Of a stretch of 64,000 nucleotides of DNA, positions 58,358-64,000 are shown one piece after another; positions within the stretch are counted from its first letter, which is position 1; each line of letters opens with the position of its first letter. The stretch spans positions 6,942 to 70,941 of the forward strand of contig NZ_JOAI01000043.1 of NCBI RefSeq assembly GCF_000717715.1. The letters run 5' to 3'. The translations under genes and the position numbers were made by a program. The notes under the pieces are model-generated. The model worked only from the letters and a program-made list of their open reading frames with translations. It was not told the origin of the DNA and did no database searches. Source of the DNA: Streptomyces sp. NRRL B-24484 (GTDB taxonomy: Bacteria; Actinomycetota; Actinomycetes; Streptomycetales; Streptomycetaceae).

Positions 58358-58527
58358 GGCGGGACGGGTCTCCGGGAGGGGTGGGCGGCGGCGGACGGCG
58401 CGGGACCGCGGCGCCGCCTGCGCGGACCGGTCGTCCCGCACGGGGCGTTCCGCCAGCCTAACGCTCCGGGAACGGCACCCGACCGGTGCCGTTGCCGGAG
58501 CGGACCCGTCTCGGCGCAGCCGCCCCG

Positions 58528-59817
58528 TCAGCGTCCGGCGAGGGCGTCCAGCGCGGCCCGGTCGAGGCCGGTGAGCCGGGTGACCTCGGCGGCGTCGACG
58601 GCCCCGCAGTCCAGGCCGCGGAGCAGGTAGCCGCTGAGTGCCCGGGCGGTGGCCGGCTCGTCCATCACGTCGCCGCCGGCCTTGGCCACGTAGGCGGCGA
58701 GCCGGGCCGCGGCCGCCTCCAGGCCCTCGCGGTAGAAGGCGTACACCGCGGCGTACCGGGTCGGCAGGTGCGCCGGGTGCATGTCCCAGCCCTGGTAGTA
58801 GGCCCGGGCCAGTGAGCGGCGGACCAGGCCGTGGTGCAGCCGCCAGGCCGCGTGGACCTGCTCGGTGGAGCCGGTCGGGACGACGTTGGTGGAGCCGTCG
58901 GACAGCCGGACGCCGGTGCCGGCCGCGGCGACCTGCATCACCGCCTTGGCGTGGTCGGCCGCCGGGTGGTCCATGCTCTGGTACGCGGCACTGACCCCGC
59001 AGGCGGCGCTGTAGTCGAAGGTCCCGTAGTGCAGGCCGGTCGCCCGGCCCTCGGCAGCGTCGATCATGCGGGCCACCGTGGCGCGGCCGTCCGGGCCGAG
59101 GATCGCCTGCGTCGTCTCGATCTGGATCTCGAACCCGATCCGGCCGGCGGGCAGGCCGGCCTGCCGCTCGAAGTCCTCCAGCAACCGGACGAGCGCCGTG
59201 ACCTGCTCGGCGTAGGTCACCTTCGGCAGCGTCAGCACCAGGCCGTCGGGCAGGCCGCCGCCGGCGAGCAGGGTGCCGAGGAACAGCTCCAGGGTGCGGA
59301 TGCCGCGGTCGCGGACGGCCGCCTCCATGCACTTGATCCGGATGCCGACGTACGGCGGCGCGGTGCCCGCCGCCACCGCCTCGGAGACCGTGCGGGCCGC
59401 ACGCACGGCGGCCGCATCCTCCTCGGCGTCCGGCCGGGGGCCGTAACCGTCCTCGAAGTCGATCCGCAGGTCCTCGACCGGCTCGCGCTCCAGCTTGGCC
59501 CGGACCCGGGCGTGCACGTCGGCGAGCAGGGCGTCCGCGGGGACTCCGAGCGCCTGCGCGAGCTGCTCCGGGGTCGCGGCGTGCGCGTCGAACGCCTCCA
59601 GGGCCCGGCGGCCCCACTCGTCCACGGTGTCGGCACCGAAGGCGTCGGCCGGCACGTACACGGTGTGCACGGGCTGCCGGCTGCCGGAGTCTCCCGGGTA
59701 GCGACGGGCCAGCTCGGCGTCGACCGGGGCCAGCAGCGCGGCCACGGCCGTCCGGGCCGCGTCGGAGAACGAGGCCCCACCTGCGGGAACGGTGCCGTCC
59801 AGCTCGACCTGCGCCAT
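58528..59817 (-). CDS. HpcH/HpaI aldolase / citrate lyase-like protein (DUF6986)
   Basis: A 429-aa TIM-barrel protein. L-R-I-D-F-E-D-G-Y-G-P-R near residue 120 and G-F-E-I-Q-I-E-T-T-Q-A-I near 240 match the metal-binding acidic motifs of the aldolase/lyase group. Substrate is unknown. ATG 59817 has GGAGGAG upstream. A perfect palindrome lies 45 bases before the start. It is 170 bases upstream of the YigZ gene. Confidence 0.85.
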   Translation of the reverse strand: MAQVELDGTVPAGGASFSDAARTAVAALLAPVDAELARRYPGDSGSRQPVHTVYVPADAFGADTVDEWGRRALEAFDAHAATPEQLAQALGVPADALLADVHARVRAKLEREPVEDLRIDFEDGYGPRPDAEEDAAAVRAARTVSEAVAAGTAPPYVGIRIKCMEAAVRDRGIRTLELFLGTLLAGGGLPDGLVLTLPKVTYAEQVTALVRLLEDFERQAGLPAGRIGFEIQIETTQAILGPDGRATVARMIDAAEGRATGLHYGTFDYSAACGVSAAYQSMDHPAADHAKAVMQVAAAGTGVRLSDGSTNVVPTGSTEQVHAAWRLHHGLVRRSLARAYYQGWDMHPAHLPTRYAAVYAFYREGLEAAAARLAAYVAKAGGDVMDEPATARALSGYLLRGLDCGAVDAAEVTRLTGLDRAALDALAGR

Positions 59818-59861
59818 CAGAACTCCTCCAGGACGCGCCGGCCGCGCACCGCACCGACGCT

Positions 59862-59876
59862 TCAACAAATTGTTGA
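59862..59876. promoter_or_regulatory. Perfect palindrome upstream of the aldolase-like gene
   Basis: TCAACAA-A-TTGTTGA, 15 bases, lies 45 bases before the start codon in the otherwise GC-rich leader. It is a likely operator; its AT content and symmetry fit a GntR- or IclR-type repressor site, but no regulator gene is adjacent. Confidence 0.55.
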
Positions 59877-60060
59877 GGTGACGGTAGTGTTCGCCGCGCC
59901 GGAGCGTCAATGGCGCACCCGCCGGGTCGGACCCGTCCGGAGAGCTCTTCTGTTGTGGTGATGCACGGTTGTGCCGGCGGCCCGCCGGGTCCGCGGCGGA
60001 GGTCGCCGGGCCGGCCCGCGCCCCGGCTGCGGACGGGTGCCCGCAGCTGGCGGCCGGCTC

Positions 60061-61614
60061 CTACTCCCGGCCGGAGCTGACGTAGCGGTTCTGCAGCTGG
60101 GCCCAGATGCGGTTCACGTCCGCCGGGTTCACCGAACCGTCGGGACGGGTGCCGGTGACGCCGTACTCGGCGGTCAGGAACTCGGCGAGGCTCTGCGGGT
60201 CGGGCTGCTGCTCGTACATGTCGATGTACGAGATCAGCGCGTCGAAGCAGAGGTCCGGGTCGAGCGGGTCGGCGCCGGGGCGGCGGCCGCCCTGCCCACC
60301 GGCGGACTCGACGCCGTCGGCCTCGAAGTCCAGCCCCGCCAGCTCGGCGCGGTCCGCCTCGGCCTGGTCGAACGGCAGCTGCTCGGCCGGGGCGCCCTCG
60401 CGCGGGAACCGGCGCAGGTCCTGCTGGAGCTGCTCGGGCTCGGCGTGGACGGTCTGCTCCAGGCGGATCGGGCGGCCGAGCCGGCCCGGGGACACCTGGC
60501 CGGGGACGGCACGGGCCGCGCCCGGCTGCGGCGCGCCCTGCGGGCGGCCGGCACCCGGCACCGGTCGGGCCGGGCGTGCGCCGCGGTCCGCCGGAGCACC
60601 GAGGACCTGCGGACCGGACGCGGGCAGGTCACCCATCGGATCGGCCCCGGGCCCGGCCGGCCGCGCCTCCGCCGCCCGCGGCGGCTTGAACCACGGCGAC
60701 ATCCGGGCGCCCGGCGCCTCGGAGTCGTCGGACGGCTGTGAGTAGCTCCGGACCGCACGGGTCATCCAGACGTTGGCCTGGGCGGCCTCCGGCTCGGAGA
60801 CCGGGGTGGTGTCGTGCTCCGGCTCCTGCGCGTCCCGCAGCCGGACCGCGGCCAGCTTGGCCAGGGTCGGCACCGCGACCGCCGCCGAGACCGCGGCCGG
60901 GCCGACCGCCTGGGCGTCGCCCTTCGTCACTTCGAGCGGACCGTCGATCCGGTCGAGGATGCCCGGGTCGAGCGGCACGCCGTACTTCGCCAGCTTGAGC
61001 GGCAGCAGCGCCTGGAAGGGGGCGGACCGGCGCCAGCCGCGGCCGTACCGGAACCTCAGCTGCGCGCGGTAGACCAGGCGGTTCTGCTCCAGCCGGACCG
61101 TCTCGTCGTAGGAGCGGAGCTCCCACAGCTTCATCCGGCGCCAGAGGCGGAAGGTCGGCACCGGCGAGAGGAGCCAGCGCATCAGGCGCACCGACTCCAT
61201 GTGGCGGTCGGCGGTGATCGCCGCGATCCGGCCCACCGCGTGCCGGGAGGCCTCGACGACCACCACGAACAGCACCGGGATGACCGCGTGCATCGCCATG
61301 CCGAGCGCATCGCCCCAGGAGGCCGCCGCGTTGAACGCGATCGTGGCCGCGGTGAGCAGCCAGGCCGTCTGCCGCAGCAGCGGGAAGGGTATGCGCAGCC
61401 AGGTCAGGACGAGGTCCAGCGAGAGCAGCACGACGATGCCGGCATCGACGCCGATCGGAAAGGCGTAGGAGAAGGCGCCGAACCCCTTCTCCATCGCGAG
61501 TTCGCGCACCGCGTTGTACGAGCCGGCGAAGCCGATGCCGGAAATGAGGCAGGCACCCGCGGCGACCACGCCGAGTAGTGCCCGATGAGCGCGAGTGAGG
61601 GACGGGCGTGCCAT
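60061..61614 (-). CDS. DUF2637 membrane protein with long disordered tail
   Basis: A 517-aa protein. Residues about 10-125 contain four hydrophobic segments typical of DUF2637 (SpdB-like, seen in streptomycete plasmid-spread proteins and chromosomal relatives). A basic stretch (R-L-W-R-R-M-K-L-W-E-L-R) follows, then residues about 250-430 are Pro/Ala/Gly-rich and probably disordered. The last about 80 residues (D-A-L-I-S-Y-I-D-M-Y) look folded. ATG 61614 has AGGGG upstream; a TTG four codons earlier is less likely. Function is unknown. Confidence 0.82.
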   Translation of the reverse strand: MARPSLTRAHRALLGVVAAGACLISGIGFAGSYNAVRELAMEKGFGAFSYAFPIGVDAGIVVLLSLDLVLTWLRIPFPLLRQTAWLLTAATIAFNAAASWGDALGMAMHAVIPVLFVVVVEASRHAVGRIAAITADRHMESVRLMRWLLSPVPTFRLWRRMKLWELRSYDETVRLEQNRLVYRAQLRFRYGRGWRRSAPFQALLPLKLAKYGVPLDPGILDRIDGPLEVTKGDAQAVGPAAVSAAVAVPTLAKLAAVRLRDAQEPEHDTTPVSEPEAAQANVWMTRAVRSYSQPSDDSEAPGARMSPWFKPPRAAEARPAGPGADPMGDLPASGPQVLGAPADRGARPARPVPGAGRPQGAPQPGAARAVPGQVSPGRLGRPIRLEQTVHAEPEQLQQDLRRFPREGAPAEQLPFDQAEADRAELAGLDFEADGVESAGGQGGRRPGADPLDPDLCFDALISYIDMYEQQPDPQSLAEFLTAEYGVTGTRPDGSVNPADVNRIWAQLQNRYVSSGRE

Positions 61615-61748
61615 GTAGTAGATCAACCCCTGGGGACCGGCTGCTGCCGTAAGCGACCGTTACTGCCGAATCCACCCTCGGCCGGACACGGGGTCTCCGT
61701 GCTGTGGACCGTCTCGGCCCACCGGATACTACTCGTACGCGCGTTTCA

Positions 61749-62429
61749 TCACGCCTCCCACCCGGACGCCGGTGTCCGCTGTGGGGTGCCGTTGAGGTGC
61801 GCCAACACCGCCAGCACACGGCGGTTGGCATCATCGGCCGGTACCAGCTCCAACTTCGTGAAGATATTGGCAATGTGTTTCGCCACCGCACCGTCACTGA
61901 CGGTGAGTCGGGCGGCGATGGCGGAATTGGAACAGCCCTCCGCCATCAGCTCCAGCACCTCCCGCTCCCGGGGCGACAACCGCTGCAACGGGCCCGAACT
62001 GGCCCGGCTCTCCATCAGTTTGGCGATCACGTCCGGATCCATGGCCGTACCTCCCGCCGCCACCCGGCGGACCGCGTCGACGAACTGCTCGGCGTTGAAC
62101 ACCCGGTCCTTCAGCAAGTACCCGACGCCACCGGACCCGTCCGCCAACAGCTCACGCGCGTAGAGCTGTTGGACGTGCTGGGACAGCACCAGGACCGGTA
62201 GTCCGGGGATCTGGCGCCGGGCGGCGAGTGCCGCCTGCAGGCCCTCGTCGGTCAGGGTGGGGGGAAGCCTGACATCCACCACCGCGACGTCCGGCTTCTC
62301 GGTGAGCAGTGCCTCCAACAGCTCGGGGCCGGTCTCGACCGCAGCCGCGATGGTGAAGCCGTGCACCTCCAGGAGCTTGATCAGCCCTTGTCGAAGGAGG
62401 TAGAGATCCTCGGCGAGGACAACGCGCAC
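61749..62429 (-). CDS. NarL/LuxR-type response regulator
   Basis: A 226-aa regulator: receiver domain with phosphoacceptor Asp52 (V-A-V-V-D-V-R-L-P) and a LuxR-type helix-turn-helix (L-S-P-R-E-R-E-V-L-E-L-M-A-E-G). GTG 62429 has GGAG upstream and lies inside the 3' end of the kinase gene (49-base overlap). It is the partner of that kinase. The target genes are unknown. Confidence 0.94.
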   Translation of the reverse strand: MRVVLAEDLYLLRQGLIKLLEVHGFTIAAAVETGPELLEALLTEKPDVAVVDVRLPPTLTDEGLQAALAARRQIPGLPVLVLSQHVQQLYARELLADGSGGVGYLLKDRVFNAEQFVDAVRRVAAGGTAMDPDVIAKLMESRASSGPLQRLSPREREVLELMAEGCSNSAIAARLTVSDGAVAKHIANIFTKLELVPADDANRRVLAVLAHLNGTPQRTPASGWEA

Positions 62430-63784
62430 GGCAGCTCCATGGTGATGGTCGTCGGCCCGCCGGGCGGGCTGCTCAGCGAGAGCGTGCCATCGAAGGTACC
62501 CAACCGCCGCTCGATGCCGCGCAACCCGCTCCCCCGCCCGAACTGGGCGCCCCCGCAGCCGTCGTCGGTGACCGTGACCCGGAGCAGGTCGGCCCTGTGC
62601 AGGACGTCCACCCAGACCCGGCGCGCACCCGAGTGCTTGGCGGCGTTGGCGAGCAGTTCACTGATGCAGAAGTAGACGGCGGCCTCCACCGGGGGCTCCG
62701 GCCGCTCCGGCAGACAGACGGTGACCTCGGTGGGTAGCGGGCTGTCCAGCGCCAGGGAGCGCACCGCGTCGCCCAGCCCGCGCTCGGCCAGGACCGGCGG
62801 GTGGATGCCCCGCACCAGGTCGCGCAGCTCCTGCAGTGCCTTGGCGGAGGACTGCCGGGCCTCGGAGAGCAGCTCGCGGGCCGCCGCCTGGTCGGTCTCC
62901 ATGAGGTGCTCGATCGTGCCGAGGGTCATGCCGATGGCCACCAGCCGTGCCTGAGCGCCGTCGTGCAGGTCCCGCTCGATCCGGCGGAGCTCCGCCGCCT
63001 GGTCGCCCAGGGCATCGGCACGGGTCAGCGTCAGTTCCTCGACCCGGCGCTTCAACTGGGTGTTGCTCGCCCACCGACCGGGCTCCAGCACCCGTGCGGC
63101 GACGTCGAGGTGAGCACGCAGCGCGTACGGCGTGACCAGGAGGCCCACCACCGACACCAGGAGGCCGAGCAGAAGCGATATGACGGCCCTCAACGGGTGG
63201 TTGCTGCCCAGGCCACCGTCGACCGCGGAGCCGAGAGCGAAGACCACGCCCCCACCGAGCAGCAGGGCCGGCGGCACCAGGAAGAACGTCGCGGACCAGG
63301 GGTTGAGGAGCCACCAGATCGCGTCCCGGCGGGTGGTGGCGTCCCTCATGCTCCAGTGCACGAAGCGGGCCACCCGGGCCACGCCGTACCGACGGTGGTA
63401 CGAGAAGCCCGTCCACCAGTGGCCCCGCTCGTCCCGCTCCAGCGGCGGGAGGGGCGAGTAGTCCGCCCGGACCGTGATCCCGGACCAGCGCCGGACCTGG
63501 GCCCGTGTCCAGCCCGCGCTGTGGCGGGAGCACCAATAGGCCGTCACCACACCGGTGGTCGTCACGGTCACGAACACGCAGAACGGGAAGAACTCGAAGG
63601 TCTCGAAGACCCGGGCCGTCACACCGCCGGCGATGACCACGGCCACGAACGGCACGAGGAGGCTCAGGCCCGCCCCGCCGGCAGCCACCGCCGACCGGCC
63701 CACCGCCCGCACGCTCCCCGTGAGCCGCCCGGACGCTCCCCGACCGACCACCTTCATCCCCTCGAGGGAAGTTGTGACTGCCAC
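62381..63784 (-). CDS. NarL-family sensor histidine kinase
   Basis: A 467-aa membrane kinase. Hydrophobic segments lie at about residues 37-83 and 160-220. The phosphorylation site is His274 in E-R-D-L-H-D-G-A-Q-A-R-L (HisKA_3 type), and the ATPase domain has E-L-L-A-N-A-A-K-H-S and D-D-G-C-G-G. GTG 63784 has AGGAG. It overlaps the response regulator by 49 bases, so the pair is translationally coupled. It lies just after the rRNA terminator. Confidence 0.93.
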   Translation of the reverse strand: MAVTTSLEGMKVVGRGASGRLTGSVRAVGRSAVAAGGAGLSLLVPFVAVVIAGGVTARVFETFEFFPFCVFVTVTTTGVVTAYWCSRHSAGWTRAQVRRWSGITVRADYSPLPPLERDERGHWWTGFSYHRRYGVARVARFVHWSMRDATTRRDAIWWLLNPWSATFFLVPPALLLGGGVVFALGSAVDGGLGSNHPLRAVISLLLGLLVSVVGLLVTPYALRAHLDVAARVLEPGRWASNTQLKRRVEELTLTRADALGDQAAELRRIERDLHDGAQARLVAIGMTLGTIEHLMETDQAAARELLSEARQSSAKALQELRDLVRGIHPPVLAERGLGDAVRSLALDSPLPTEVTVCLPERPEPPVEAAVYFCISELLANAAKHSGARRVWVDVLHRADLLRVTVTDDGCGGAQFGRGSGLRGIERRLGTFDGTLSLSSPPGGPTTITMELPCALSSPRISTSFDKG

Positions 63785-63926
63785 GGTGCTGCTCCTGACA
63801 TCGACGTCCGACTGGTCACGGCATCAGTGTCCTGGCTGGAGCCGTCGCAGCACATTGGCTGTGCCACCCGTCTTCGAGGTGGACCTAGCACCACCCCCCG
63901 GCCGGCCGTGCCGAACCCGGAAATGC

Positions 63927-63963
63927 GAGAAGCCCCGCCCGGTGTCCCCGGGCGGGGCTTCTC
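63927..63963 (-). terminator. rRNA operon terminator
   Basis: GAGAAGCCCCGCCC (63927-63940) pairs perfectly with GGGCGGGGCTTCTC (63950-63963), right after the 5S rRNA gene on the minus strand. Confidence 0.9.
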
Positions 63964-63972
63964 AGAAGAATT

Positions 63973-64000
63973 GTTCGGCGGCGTCCTACTCTCCCACAGG
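63973..64000 (-). rRNA. rrf: 5S ribosomal RNA, 3' end only
   Basis: The minus strand reads GTGGGAGAGTAGGACGCCGC and ends at the conserved 5S 3' terminus (CCGAAC). The rest of the rRNA operon lies outside the window. Confidence 0.93.

Overview
The window is very GC-rich, uses GTG and occasionally TTG starts, and has the gene order rimP-nusA-ylxR-infB-ylxP-rbfA-nrnA-truB-ribF next to rpsO-pnp and an ESX (type VII secretion) locus. This points to the chromosome core of a streptomycete (Streptomyces or Kitasatospora). No insertion sequence, prophage, CRISPR array or tRNA gene was seen. The right edge enters the 3' end of an rRNA operon (5S rRNA, minus strand).

Layout: (1) 1-2.7 kb: 3'-truncated pnp and rpsO. 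(2) 2.8-19.4 kb: ESX/type VII locus with eccD, eccC, subtilisin-like mycP, two WXG100 proteins, eccB, eccE, a coupled orphan and a proline-rich MinD-like ATPase; an APC permease sits between eccC and mycP. (3) 19.5-32.5 kb: translation and RNA-maturation block, all minus strand, from rimP to ribF. It is interrupted by a 1149-aa pseudo-trypsin/P-loop ATPase fusion between truB and ribF. (4) 32.7-36.4 kb: ferritin-like lipoprotein, small-molecule kinase and two GNAT acetyltransferases. (5) 36.5-40.4 kb: dxr-rseP-ispG, two MEP isoprenoid enzymes around a site-2 protease. (6) 40.5-48.1 kb: probable GABA catabolism (aldehyde dehydrogenase, PucR regulator, gabT) with a membrane-anchored P-loop ATPase divergent from gabT. 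(7) 48.3-53.1 kb: PAP2 phosphatase, DUF2218 protein, MarR regulator, EamA exporter, LysR regulator and ZIP transporter. (8) 53.1-57.5 kb: three poorly characterised minus-strand genes, including an Mrr-fold protein that has lost its nuclease residues and a large multidomain protein. (9) 57.7-64 kb: YigZ/IMPACT protein, aldolase/lyase-like protein, DUF2637 membrane protein, a NarL-type two-component pair and the rRNA terminator.

The genes work in separable modules: ribosome and RNA functions, ESX secretion, MEP pathway and GABA use. The least explained parts are the pseudo-trypsin ATPase inside the translation block, the degenerate Mrr protein with its large unknown neighbour, and the membrane ATPase beside gabT. 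Several intergenic repeats look like operators, and two genes carry short tandem duplications of their own 3' ends. All functional statements come from reading motifs and from general family knowledge; no search was run.
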